42,906 nt of DNA from an uncultured Shinella sp. (GTDB taxonomy: Bacteria; Pseudomonadota; Alphaproteobacteria; Rhizobiales; Rhizobiaceae): positions 1-42,906 of the forward strand of contig NZ_CAMLFY010000027.1 of assembly GCF_946479415.1 (NCBI RefSeq), given 5' to 3'. Both the position numbers and the translations under genes were made by a program. The notes beneath the pieces are model-generated. The model had not been told where the DNA came from, made no database searches, and worked only from the letters and a program-made list of their open reading frames with translations. Below, in pieces: positions 1-7,599 of the stretch; positions within the stretch are counted from its first letter, which is position 1, and each line of letters begins with the position of its first letter.

Positions 1-2
1 GC

Positions 3-155
3 GGTAAGACGATCGCGGCGCAGCCGGTCTTCGATCAGACAAGCCCCGTCGAGGACCAGGTGGCCGCGACCAATCAGGCAGCCGGACAGGCCACGCCTTT
101 GACAGGCAAGCGCCTGCTGCCGATTGCCAGGTCGATGTTGTCAACGTTGCGGTGA
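3..155 (+). CDS. C-terminal end of an unidentified protein (partial)
   Basis: An open frame runs into the window from its left edge and stops with TGA at 153-155, giving about 50 residues. The composition (many Ala, Gln and Thr, then a basic tail ending in SMLSTLR) is plausible for the tail of a real protein, whereas the two other plus frames are interrupted or read as Arg/Pro-rich strings. No domain can be recognised from so short a piece. It lies on the opposite strand from the ArdC-like gene that follows, so the two genes converge. Confidence 0.35.
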   Translation, partial: GKTIAAQPVFDQTSPVEDQVAATNQAAGQATPLTGKRLLPIARSMLSTLR

Positions 156-583
156 TTACCTACCCAACCAACGATCACAGACCGCTCGGTCGCTCTCCCC
201 GCCTCTATTGCGGGAGGGTTAGAGTGTGTACCTGGCCCAGCGGCCAAATGGTGACCTCCCAATTCACCCCGGAACCGAAGAGTGTTACGCCCGCGCATCA
301 TTGCTGGTTACGCTCCTGCACACGCAGTCCTCGGAAACCGGGGGTCCAATCAGCAGGCCTTTTCGTCAGCGGAACGGCATGCGACCTTGCATCGAAGCGC
401 CCCTGGATATCCCTTTTCAGAGATTGACGAGGTTTGGCGTGTTGTCGAATCAGGCAACCCAAGAAATCGCTTGCAGATGTTTCCGGTGACTTTGACGAGG
501 CTCCGGCCGTCGCAGAACCACACCCGGCGCCGCACCGTCTACAGCCCGGCCGGAGACAAACACGACGACACATCGTGCTACCC
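156..583. other. Gap between convergent genes, no gene seen
   Basis: About 430 bases between two convergent 3' ends. Several overlapping short frames exist on both strands, but none has a ribosome site, a sensible composition or recognisable similarity. No strong terminator hairpin with a T tract was found. Confidence 0.5.
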
Positions 584-1696
584 TCACCCTACCCCTCGTG
601 ACGGTTGCGACCGTTCGTTCCTGGAGCCGCCGGTGTTGTCGCAATCAAGCGCCCCCCCGACCAACGTTAACGGAGTGTTAATTCCAGCCGAGAAAAATTT
701 AAACTCTCTCCGTCCGAACCCGAAGGGGGCGGGGGGAGGATTCGAAGCCGGCAACGGAATGGGAAGCCATTGAACTGCCTCCCTTTCCTCAGCGACAACG
801 GGCTGCAGGCCGTGAAGATAGGCGACGGCCCGTTGCGCGTGCGCGGCGGCGGCGAAGATCGCCCGCTTGTCGTCAGAGAGCACCTGCAACCAAGACTGAA
901 GGTAGGAGGCGTGATTCGGGCGCGGTTCCAACTCGGGTGCGATGCCGAGATCGGCGCAGAGGAAGCAACTCCCGAGTTCAGCGATCAGTTCTTCGCGGGC
1001 GCGCTCGCTACAATCCTTGCTATAGCGGCTGAGATCACGGCCGACGCGATGCGCCGGGGCCGTCCAGTGCGTAGCCTCATGGCTGAGCGTAGCCACGTAA
1101 GAGGCCGCGTCCTTGAAGCTTTCGGCGAAGGGCATCTGGATATGATCGGTCACAGGGCTGAAGAAGGCCCGGTCGCCGCCATGGCGGATATCCGCGCCGG
1201 TGTTCCGGAAGAACCGAACCGCATGCTCGATCCGATCGACGGGATCGGTACCAGACGGTGCGGATTGATAGTAGCAGTCCGGCAAGCCGTCGATCTGCGC
1301 GACGTTGAAGACGGTATATGCCTTCAGGAAAGGAACCTCACGCTCAATCTCGCCGCCGCGACCGTCGGATTCGGACTTGCTGAAGCGACTGGCAAAGACG
1401 ACGATTGCGCCGGACTCGCCCTTGCGCACGGCTGCGCCAAGCTCCAACGCCTGCTTGAACGTCATCCACATCGGCGAGGAAAACCCTCGCGCGATGCCCT
1501 CCGACCACAAGAGCAGGACATTCATGCCGCTATAGGGAAGGCCGTTGTGACGCAAAGGACGGGTAATCCGGCCTACCATGTTGGACACGCGCCACGGTTG
1601 GACCCATGGGCGGACACCGTTCGAGAGGTCCTCAACGATCCTATCGGTGATACGCGTGTAGATGTCCACGCGCTGCATTTCGGTCCGTTTCTTCAT
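584..1696 (-). CDS. ardC: ArdC-like antirestriction protein
   Basis: A 370-aa protein of the ArdC family. The N-terminal single-strand-DNA-binding domain (about residues 8-130, including DIYTRITDRI and PYSGMNVLLLW) is followed by a zincin-like metallopeptidase domain with HEATH at 206-210 and a downstream Glu (EELIAELG, about 235-242) as the likely third zinc ligand. Known family members protect incoming plasmid DNA from restriction in the new host. The start is placed at the ATG at 1696 because a GGAGGT site lies just upstream; a longer in-frame reading to 1885 adds a low-complexity stretch without a ribosome site. The last 70 or so residues are Pro/Ser-rich and may be a non-conserved tail. 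A small hairpin of the leader type lies 112-122 nt upstream. Confidence 0.9.
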   Translation of the reverse strand: MKKRTEMQRVDIYTRITDRIVEDLSNGVRPWVQPWRVSNMVGRITRPLRHNGLPYSGMNVLLLWSEGIARGFSSPMWMTFKQALELGAAVRKGESGAIVVFASRFSKSESDGRGGEIEREVPFLKAYTVFNVAQIDGLPDCYYQSAPSGTDPVDRIEHAVRFFRNTGADIRHGGDRAFFSPVTDHIQMPFAESFKDAASYVATLSHEATHWTAPAHRVGRDLSRYSKDCSERAREELIAELGSCFLCADLGIAPELEPRPNHASYLQSWLQVLSDDKRAIFAAAAHAQRAVAYLHGLQPVVAEEREAVQWLPIPLPASNPPPAPFGFGRREFKFFSAGINTPLTLVGGALDCDNTGGSRNERSQPSRGVG

Positions 1697-1807
1697 TTTC
1701 CTTACCTCCGTTCCAGAGGTCGCGCCTATCGCGACCCCGTCACGGCGGTCCGCAAGCCGGAACGACAGGGGGACGGCGCACGCAAAGCGCCGGAACGAAG
1801 TGGAGGA

Positions 1808-1818
1808 GGGCGAAGCCC
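1808..1818 (-). promoter_or_regulatory. Leader hairpin upstream of ardC (weak member)
   Basis: GGGC-GAA-GCCC on the plus strand followed by TTGCG. This resembles the stem, 3-nt loop and CTGCG tail of the hairpins at 3489-3514 and 6392-6417. It lies 112-122 nt upstream of the ArdC start. It is the least certain member of the set because the stem is only four pairs. Confidence 0.35.
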
Positions 1819-1928
1819 TTGCGCTGAATCCCGGTTCCGGCAGGACCTGAGCCGGACGGGTCGCTTGGCGCTCGTCGTTCGACATTTCCGTTTCCGATCT
1901 GGCGAAGGAACGTCAGGCATGCTATATA

Positions 1929-1944
1929 TCTGACCATCTGACTA
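1929..1944 (+). promoter_or_regulatory. Direct repeat in front of the phd/vapC-like pair
   Basis: TCTGACCA is followed at once by TCTGACTA, just after an AT-rich stretch (TATATAT) and just before the AGGTGAGG ribosome site of the antitoxin. Phd/YefM antitoxins usually autoregulate by binding short repeats over their own promoter, so this is a candidate operator. Confidence 0.35.
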
Positions 1945-1954
1945 GGTGAGGCAC

Positions 1955-2257
1955 ATGGGTAAGCAGACACAGCTTCCAGGGACGAACAGGCCGGTACACC
2001 CGACGATGAACGGACGGTGGAAGCTCGAGGACGCGAAAGCGCGCTTCAGCGAGGTTGTCCGGCATGCCAGGGAGGACGGTCCCCAGCGCGTGACCGTTCG
2101 AGGTCACGATGCGGTTGTTATCATGAGCGTCGAGGAGTTCGAGCGTCTGGCACCGACTGCGCCTCGCGTGCCGTTCGTCCAGTTCATGGAGGCGTTGCAC
2201 GTCGACGGCTTGGATCTCGAACGCGATGCCGACCACGGCCGGGATGTCGAGTTGTGA
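1955..2257 (+). CDS. Phd/YefM-type antitoxin
   Basis: A 100-aa protein with the Phd/YefM pattern: a WKLEDAKARFSEVV start to the DNA-binding fold (about residues 17-30), a VTVRG(H)DAVVIMS strand region, EEFERL, and an acidic C-terminus that would wrap the toxin. ATG 1955 is preferred over GTG 1946 because AGGTGAGG sits at the right distance. The stop overlaps the toxin start by 4 nt (GTGA), so the two are translationally coupled. This is the antitoxin of the PIN-domain toxin that follows. Confidence 0.88.
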   Translation: MGKQTQLPGTNRPVHPTMNGRWKLEDAKARFSEVVRHAREDGPQRVTVRGHDAVVIMSVEEFERLAPTAPRVPFVQFMEALHVDGLDLERDADHGRDVEL

Positions 2258-2760
2258 AAGGCTGGCTGCTCGATACCAATGTGGTGGCCGCGCTGATCAA
2301 CCCGCAGGGCGCACCCTCCATCAAAGCATGGGCGGCAAGCCAGGACGAAGCGACGTTCCATCTCAGCATCCTGACGCTCGCGGAGTACGACAGGGGAATT
2401 CATCACCTGCCGAACGACCATCCGGACCGATCGCGCTATATCGCATCGCGGGACGCTCTCGCGGATCGGTTTGGTGATCGTGTGCTTTCCCTTCGCGACG
2501 AGGCCGTGCGGCGCTGGGGACGCATATCGGGAGAGTTCAAAAAGGACACCGGGCATCCACCGCCCGTGATCGATACTCTGCTGGCGGCGACCGCAATCGA
2601 GTACGAGCTCTATCTCGTCACGCGCAACGTGAAAGACACGCGCCACTCGGGCGCGGCCATTTTCGATCCATGGACCGATGACCCGGCCAAGTTTCCACTA
2701 AGTCCAAGGGCCAATAGGCCTCGATGGCAAAGGAAATGGCGGGGCCGAAGCCCCGCCTGA
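2254..2760 (+). CDS. vapC: PIN-domain toxin, VapC/FitB-like
   Basis: A 168-aa PIN-domain ribonuclease toxin. It starts at GTG 2254, overlapping the antitoxin stop, with WLLDTNVVAALI (Asp7) at the N-terminus, a central acidic residue in LTLAEYDRGI, and VIDTLLAATA plus TRNVKDT near the C-terminus. These are the positions of the metal-binding acidic cluster. The order antitoxin-toxin and the overall pattern match the FitB-type subgroup. The reading frame is intact, unlike the three other toxin genes in this window. It converges on the minus-strand gene that ends at 2765, only 4 nt away. Confidence 0.9.
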   Translation: MKGWLLDTNVVAALINPQGAPSIKAWAASQDEATFHLSILTLAEYDRGIHHLPNDHPDRSRYIASRDALADRFGDRVLSLRDEAVRRWGRISGEFKKDTGHPPPVIDTLLAATAIEYELYLVTRNVKDTRHSGAAIFDPWTDDPAKFPLSPRANRPRWQRKWRGRSPA

Positions 2761-2764
2761 CCAC

Positions 2765-3349
2765 TCAACCGAGCGCGTCCATCTGCGCTTCGGCCGCCTT
2801 GCGATCGAGCGTCTGGCCGGGATTGTCGACTGGGCGATCGAAGGGCTTCCAGGATTCCCCGACGGCGTGTTCATAAGCCGCGACCGCGCCTTCGGCGGCC
2901 ATCCGGAGCGAGAATGCCTGGATACCCATGTCTGCGGCGAATTCCCGCTTGCGCTGCGCGGAACTGTCGTAACCGACAATGCCTTCGCGGTCGTCGTCGC
3001 GGGCGTCGCTGGCGGCCTTGGCCGTAGCGTCGCGAGCTTCCGTCACGGCGCGCGAGTAGAACTGGCCGGCGCCATGGGCGGAACCGACGAAGGCTCCGAC
3101 GACGCGTTGCAGGTGGATCTGCATCGCACGCTCGCCGAGGCCTTCGGACAAAGCGTCGACGGTTTCGAGGATGAGGCGCTTGTGCGTATCGCGCACACCG
3201 TCGCCGTCGACGACGGTGTGCGCGAAGCTTTCTGCGATCCGCAGCGCCTGGACGGCATCTGGGCAGGTGAGACGGACCATTTCGAGGGTTGCACCCTTGC
3301 GGAGCTGGACGACGCGGGCGGACGGGCGGGGGGTTGCTGACTTGGCCAT
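2765..3349 (-). CDS. Conserved plasmid protein of unknown function
   Basis: 194 aa, not recognised as any named family. It begins with a Lys/Arg-rich stretch (MAKSATPRPSARVVQLRKG), followed by a mostly helical, Ala/Glu/Asp-rich body and a charged segment with DARDDDREG. There is no signal peptide or membrane helix. Position and orientation place it in the same block as ArdC, ParB-like and the methylase-helicase, and it carries one of the hairpin leaders 140-165 nt upstream. A maintenance or anti-defence role is only inferred from this context. Confidence 0.75.
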   Translation of the reverse strand: MAKSATPRPSARVVQLRKGATLEMVRLTCPDAVQALRIAESFAHTVVDGDGVRDTHKRLILETVDALSEGLGERAMQIHLQRVVGAFVGSAHGAGQFYSRAVTEARDATAKAASDARDDDREGIVGYDSSAQRKREFAADMGIQAFSLRMAAEGAVAAYEHAVGESWKPFDRPVDNPGQTLDRKAAEAQMDALG

Positions 3350-3904
3350 TTCGATTTCCTTTTCGGGTTCTTCCGAAGACTTGCGCCGACCCCTTGCCGG
3401 AGCGCCCTTCGGTGCGGTCGAGAAAAGCCGGCGGTCAGACGGTCGCTTTCACAGGTCCGGGGCGCCTGAGCGAGAAAGGCGGGCTTGCGGACAAGCGGGG
3501 GCACAGCCCCTGCGCGGGACGCGGGCTCGCCTTGCGAAGGGAGGGTGAACCGGCCGCAACGCGGCGCGCAGCGGCCTTGAAACGAACGGCCGCCGGGTTA
3601 AGACCGTGCTGAACCAAAGGGTGCTCCGGCAAGGAGCTGGCTCATCGCCCGAACCGAAAGGCCAAACGATGGCCGCGAGCGTCCACACGCTCGCACCTTC
3701 CTGCGCCGATCAGCGACGCGTGGTCCAGTCCGGTCCCGTCGAACCAGATACCTGAAGGCGATCAGGCAGCAACGCAGTGCGGGGGCAGGCGGCCCGGTCC
3801 TTGAACGGCCACAGACCCTTCCTTCCGATGCAACCCCGCAGTAGGGCAGGGGACGCGGGCGACGGGATGGTCCGCCCAGGTTTCACAGCGGCCGCAACAG
3901 AGAT
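3350..3904. other. Long G+C-rich intergenic region with a leader hairpin
   Basis: 555 bases between the unknown 194-aa gene and the frameshifted gene ending at 3905. The part next to the start at 3349 contains the hairpin listed separately at 3489-3514. The rest holds only Arg/Pro-rich shadow frames and no supported gene. Confidence 0.5.
3489..3514 (-). promoter_or_regulatory. Leader hairpin, class I
   Basis: Plus-strand layout: GGACAAGC, then the stem GGGGC-ACA-GCCCC, then CTGCG (one C shared with the stem). The segment at 6392-6417 matches it at 22 of 26 positions. Two of the four differences are a swapped G-C/C-G stem pair and the other two are in the loop. It lies 140-165 nt upstream of the gene starting at 3349. 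Confidence 0.6.
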
Positions 3905-4401
3905 TCATGGCGGTTTTCGCCCACCGGGTCGCTCGCGCAGTGCCCCGATTGCCCGGTCCTGCCGGGCGAGCTTGCCCGATAGCGCATCGATTTCCTGCTG
4001 CCGCTCGGCCGTGATCGCGGCGAGCTTGGCGCGATAGCGGGCAAGGAAAGCGCCGGGCTCCGGCGGCTGGCCGCGTCGATAGGCGTGCCGGCTCGGATGC
4101 AGGTGCGGGATGATGGCCGTCATCCGACGGATGATCTGCCGGTCGATAAGGTCGAGCTGGTGCTGTGTCTGCCGACGAGCCTCTTCCATGCGCGACAGGA
4201 GCGAGCGGCAACCAAGAAGCGAACTCCCGCCGGGGCAGCCCTGGCCCGTCTCACCGCATTTGCAGACGAAATGGCTGGAGGCGTTGTTGCGCCGCCAGTG
4301 ATAAAGCGTCGCGACATGGTGTTGCGAGGGAGGGGGCTTCCGTCGCACCGTTCGACGACCGAAGCGACAGGTGGGAGTGAGATGGTCAGGTCCGCATTCA
4401 T
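3905..4401 (-). pseudogene. Frameshifted Cys-motif protein of unknown function
   Basis: The ATG at 4401 has a good ribosome site (GCAGGAG) and opens with MNADLTISLPPVASVV, but this frame becomes low-complexity after RNT. From about 4318 a different frame continues sensibly as VATLYHWRR, then HFVCKCGETGQGC (a compact Cys-x-Cys...Cys motif that could bind metal) and a coiled-coil-like region from about 4200 to 4020 (MEEARRQTQHQLDLIDRQI). The two halves join if one base has been lost near 4315-4320. It lies between the unknown 194-aa gene and the ParB-like gene on the same strand. The function is unknown; the break may be real or a consensus error. Confidence 0.5.
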
Positions 4402-4432
4402 GGCATTCTCCTGCAGGATCAAAATGCTGAAC

Positions 4433-4470
4433 ACACCTCCGCCGCCGGGCGCTGCCAGCGGCGGAGGTGT
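4433..4470 (-). terminator. Strong hairpin after the ParB-like gene
   Basis: A perfect 13-bp inverted repeat (ACACCTCCGCCGC at 4433-4445 and its complement at 4458-4470) with a 12-nt loop. It lies 25 nt beyond the ParB-like stop and 32 nt before the next minus-strand start. There is only a short T run after it, so termination or processing is probable but not certain. Confidence 0.5.
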
Positions 4471-4494
4471 GGAGCGGAAGGGGAAGTGCGGGGC

Positions 4495-6258
4495 CTATCC
4501 AGCACCGACCGAGTAGGCGGTGTCGTCCTCGATGACCGTCTCCTCCGTGTGGGAGTCGCCGTCCGCCTGCGCGGTGTCGTCAATCACCTCCGGAGAAGCT
4601 TCGGTGGTCGAGGCCTCTTCGCCATCGCTCTTGGCCTGACCGTCCTCCGATTGTCCGTCCTCCTCCACGGCGATATCGCGGGCCTTGAGGATGTCGGAAA
4701 GCTCGGCCAGTTCGGGCGCGAACCGGGCAGCGGGGTGGACGAAGTGCCCCTCCTTGAAATGCTCGACAAGCGCCGCGCGGGTTTCGCGAACGCGCTGGCG
4801 CGGCGCGATCGACGCCTCGCTGCAGGAAGCTTCGAGTGCCTGTCGAGAAAGGCATTCGAGGAAATCGACGGTGCCCATGTTCGGAAGGAAGGCATCTGCC
4901 CCGATGGCCCCGCCGGCAACGCGGGACAGAACACCGCTGTTCGACATGCCGCGGCGGCATGACAGGACGTCGATGAGCGTCTTGCGCGCAGCAATGCGAA
5001 GGGTGTCCACGTCGAACCGGAACTTCCCCTCGTCGTCGAACAGCATGGCCGCGTGCCGATTGAAGCGGGTTCCGCCGAACATCGCGCCACCGGCGCCGGA
5101 ATCGACGCGGACGTTGGTTCCGGCATAGCCGAGGACCAGCAACGCCATCAGCGTGTCATCCTCGATCGGCGCGCGGCCGAGTGCCTCGTGCAACGCGTCC
5201 GTGCGGTAATCGCCGATCATGTCGTGACCGCGCTGCGTCACTTCCGGGCGCCGCTTGGACGCCACGATGGGCTCTTCTGCGCCACCGATGCCACCAGTCG
5301 TCGCCGTGCCGCCATTGCCCGTCGATTTCTTTTCGTCGGGAAGCCGGTAGACAATCGACTGCACCTTGCCCTCGCGGTCGAGATACACTGCCGTGCGGTC
5401 TGACTTCAGCGCCTTGCCATGAACGCGCTCGGCCTTTTTCGGCAGCTCCGGCTGGCCGTAGCCGTTGACTTCGACAATCGCGCCGCGCTTCGGCAGGTTC
5501 GACGTCATCCACTCGTGCTGTGCGCCAAGGAAGCCTTCGACATTGGTCGTGTAGCGATTATCCTCGTTCGCCGGAGCGAAGAGATCCTCCGACCATTCGA
5601 TGCCATAGGACGCGGCAAGGTCGTCGCCGAAGCTGGCATCGCGCGCATACATGCGCTTCTTGTTCAAAGCGTTCGCGATCGACCACCATTGCGCCGTGTC
5701 GCCCTTTTTCGGCTTGCTCGTCTTCCAGATCGACTCCTGGTCCTCGACGCTGGCAGCGGCGATGATGCGAAGCTGCTGCTCGCTCGGCATGTCGCCGAGC
5801 GCGATCTGCTCCAGCATCCCAGGGAAAAGATTGGCAAGCAGGCGGAGCTTCTTGATCTGGCGGACAGGAAGGGCAAGCGCCAGTGCGATGGCTTCCTCGG
5901 TCCAGCCGAGCGCGACGAGACGTTCGACACCGCGCCATTGGTCGACGGGATTGAGATTTTCGCGTGCGATATTCTCGACCATGTTGCGCATCGCGCCATT
6001 ATCGTTCGCCGCCTCGATGATCAGCACCTTGATCTCGTCGAGGTTGGCGGCGATCGCCCCATCCCGCCGGCGATGGCCGTTGTCGATGATGAGGCCGTTT
6101 CCACCACCGGGTTCGGCGAAGACGATCGGTGGATTGATGATGCCGACAGCCTTGATCGTGGCGACCATCAAGGCATCGGCCTGGGGCGACGATTTCGACT
6201 GGCGAGCCTTGTCGGGGTTGTCCTTGAGCAAACGGGGATCGACGACAGCAACACGCAT
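4495..6258 (-). CDS. ParB/Spo0J-like DNA-binding protein
   Basis: 587 aa. The N-terminal ParB nuclease-like fold (about residues 15-110) has NGHRRRDGA and the NPVDQWRGVERLVALG helix characteristic of ParB/RepB/Noc proteins, followed by a helix-turn-helix-type segment (WTEEAIALALALPVRQIKKLRLL). The C-terminal 400 residues are not typical of chromosomal ParB and end in an acidic tail (about 520-587). There is no adjacent ParA, which argues against classical partitioning and for the plasmid accessory ParB-like group. The start at 6258 has AAAGGAA upstream. The gene carries a class I leader hairpin 134-159 nt upstream and is divergent from the mqsRA cassette. Confidence 0.85.
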   Translation of the reverse strand: MRVAVVDPRLLKDNPDKARQSKSSPQADALMVATIKAVGIINPPIVFAEPGGGNGLIIDNGHRRRDGAIAANLDEIKVLIIEAANDNGAMRNMVENIARENLNPVDQWRGVERLVALGWTEEAIALALALPVRQIKKLRLLANLFPGMLEQIALGDMPSEQQLRIIAAASVEDQESIWKTSKPKKGDTAQWWSIANALNKKRMYARDASFGDDLAASYGIEWSEDLFAPANEDNRYTTNVEGFLGAQHEWMTSNLPKRGAIVEVNGYGQPELPKKAERVHGKALKSDRTAVYLDREGKVQSIVYRLPDEKKSTGNGGTATTGGIGGAEEPIVASKRRPEVTQRGHDMIGDYRTDALHEALGRAPIEDDTLMALLVLGYAGTNVRVDSGAGGAMFGGTRFNRHAAMLFDDEGKFRFDVDTLRIAARKTLIDVLSCRRGMSNSGVLSRVAGGAIGADAFLPNMGTVDFLECLSRQALEASCSEASIAPRQRVRETRAALVEHFKEGHFVHPAARFAPELAELSDILKARDIAVEEDGQSEDGQAKSDGEEASTTEASPEVIDDTAQADGDSHTEETVIEDDTAYSVGAG

Positions 6259-6391
6259 GGGATGTTCCTTTCCGGGGTACGGACGCGGCCCTCTTGCCGG
6301 TCCTTCTCGTGTCTTCTTTTGTCCGAAGACACCTCCCGGACCGCGGGGCGGCCGGACCGGCGCAACTGCGGCCGAGCGTCCCTGCGGCGAA

Positions 6392-6417
6392 GGACAAGCG
6401 GGGCCAACGGCCCTGCG
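6392..6417 (-). promoter_or_regulatory. Leader hairpin, class I
   Basis: The second copy of the element at 3489-3514: GGACAAGC, then the stem GGGCC-AAC-GGCCC, then CTGCG. It is 134-159 nt upstream of the ParB-like start, nearly the same distance as the first copy from its gene. The rest of the 6259-6600 region is G+C-rich without a supported gene. Confidence 0.6.
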
Positions 6418-6603
6418 AAGGACGAGTTGCCGGGATGCGCAGGCGGCGGTTGAGCGAAGCGCCGGCGGGAGGACCGATCTGCGATCGGGTTCCTCATTTT
6501 CTCCCTTTCTCTTTCCCCCTGTTTTCCGAGGGCCGATCCGGACGACACAGTCGCCGCAGAATCGGCGGGGTAGGGCGGCGGATGGTGTTGCAGCTCTTGA
6601 TTT

Positions 6604-6620
6604 GCCACCATTAAGGTGGC
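6604..6620 (+). promoter_or_regulatory. Palindrome before mqsR, candidate MqsA operator
   Basis: GCCACC-ATTAA-GGTGGC, a perfect 6-bp inverted repeat 10 nt before the mqsR start. In E. coli, MqsA represses its operon by binding ACCT/AGGT-type palindromes. The ACC...GGT core and the position fit that role here. Confidence 0.45.
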
Positions 6621-6630
6621 GTATCCAGGC

Positions 6631-6953
6631 ATGGAAAAGAAACGCCCGACATACGATCTCGAGGCGATCAAGGCGGCATTGGGATCACCCAGGACGTTGG
6701 CGATCACGACGACGGCACTGCGTACGGCGATGGCTTTGGGGTATGACCGCGCTGGCATCGTCCAGGCGGTCACCGGACTGGATCGCTCGATGTTCTACAA
6801 GTCGATGACGACCTGTGCGGATCACCGGTCTGGCAGGACGTCTATCATGCGCCAGCCGAGGACGAAGGGTTGGTCCTCTATATTAAATTCCAGGCGGACG
6901 TGGTCACCGAGTTCAGGGTCATGTCGTTCAAGGAGAAATCCGATGGCAGTTAA
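6631..6953 (+). pseudogene. mqsR: MqsR-like toxin, frameshifted
   Basis: It opens MEKKRPTYDL, like E. coli MqsR, and keeps the toxin pattern FYKSMT. At 6823-6827 the frame changes; the continuation in another frame reads VWQDVYH, then LYIKF and SFKEK, and stops with TAA at 6951-6953. The conserved Lys, Gln, Tyr and Lys of MqsR ribonucleases are all present but split over two frames. Adding one C to the CC at 6825-6826 restores a single frame. The start overlaps no other gene, while the 3' end overlaps mqsA by 11 nt. Either the toxin is inactive or the sequence lacks a base. Confidence 0.75.
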
Positions 6954-7371
6954 GATGCAGGTTTTGCCGGACACGATGGTTTCCCCGGAGACGGGAGAGA
7001 TCCTATACCGGGATGTCCGTCCGTTCGTCGTCACCTACGAGGGCCGTACCAGGACGGTCGACCTTCCGGGCTATTATCCCGCGGACGGCGACGACGGCGT
7101 TCATGTCGGGGACGACATGGAGGCGTCGGACGCTGCACTGCGGGCGCTGAAGGAAGAAGTCGAAGGGATACCATCGCCGGCGACGATCCGGCGGGTTCGC
7201 AAGAAGCTGAAGCTCTCGCAACGCGAAGCCGGCGGGATCCTCAAGGTGGGCGAGAGCGCTTTCGACAAGTACGAGCGCGGTCTGGTCGAACCGAGCGGGC
7301 CGACGAGCCAGTTGCTTCGGCTGCTCGACCGGCATCCCGAGCTGGTCGAGGAACTGCGCCAGCCGGTATAG
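6943..7371 (+). CDS. mqsA: MqsA-like antitoxin lacking zinc cysteines
   Basis: 142 aa, with AAGGAG upstream of ATG 6943. The C-terminal half (about residues 78-140) is a Cro/CI-type helix-turn-helix with the MqsA signature VRKKLKLSQREAGGIL, FDKYERG and LLRLLDRHPEL. The N-terminal toxin-binding half has no cysteine at all, whereas E. coli MqsA holds zinc with four. The protein would be able to bind DNA and repress the operon even if the neighbouring toxin is dead. It is the antitoxin partner of the frameshifted mqsR. Confidence 0.85.
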   Translation: MAVKMQVLPDTMVSPETGEILYRDVRPFVVTYEGRTRTVDLPGYYPADGDDGVHVGDDMEASDAALRALKEEVEGIPSPATIRRVRKKLKLSQREAGGILKVGESAFDKYERGLVEPSGPTSQLLRLLDRHPELVEELRQPV

Positions 7372-7388
7372 TGGCGATAGCCATGGGC

Positions 7389-7419
7389 AAAAAAATGGGC
7401 CTGCGAAACCGCGGCCCAT
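7389..7419 (-). terminator. Rho-independent terminator of the methylase-helicase gene
   Basis: Read on the minus strand: ATGGGCC, an 11-nt loop, GGCCCAT, then seven T. It is 180 nt beyond the stop of the large gene at 7600 and would also separate it from the convergent mqsRA transcript. Confidence 0.75.
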
Positions 7420-7425
7420 TGAAGT

Positions 7426-7587
7426 GTGAAGGTCAAAACTTCCAGAGGGGAACAGCTGACGCGGCGGCACTGGGAGGAGAAGACCGCCATGTGCATCAAC
7501 TGCGAGCATAATGCCCGTTTCTTGACCAACTGGAAAACATTTATTGTGCAACGCAGCTATGCGGCGGCTGCGTTGCTCCCGTTATGA
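7426..7587 (+). CDS. Small CxxC-containing ORF, doubtful
   Basis: The frame from GTG 7426 reads about 53 residues, including REQLTRRHW-like text (GEQLTRRHWEEKTA) and MCINCEHNARF. A shorter form starts at ATG 7489 with GGGAGGAG upstream. The CINC motif and ordinary composition suggest a real small protein, but nothing could be identified. It overlaps no other supported gene and ends 12 nt before the opposing stop at 7600. Confidence 0.3.
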   Translation: MKVKTSRGEQLTRRHWEEKTAMCINCEHNARFLTNWKTFIVQRSYAAAALLPL

Positions 7588-7599
7588 TCGTCGCCAGCG

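Noticed and set aside
770..1933. A 387-aa plus-strand frame across the ardC gene
   Set aside because: It is the antisense shadow of ArdC, whose zinc motif and ribosome site are clear on the minus strand.
6616..7371. A single 251-aa MqsR-MqsA fusion protein
   Set aside because: The frame is open by accident: between FYKSMT and the mqsA start it is a nonsense-like stretch, while the true MqsR end is readable in another frame and mqsA has its own ribosome site.
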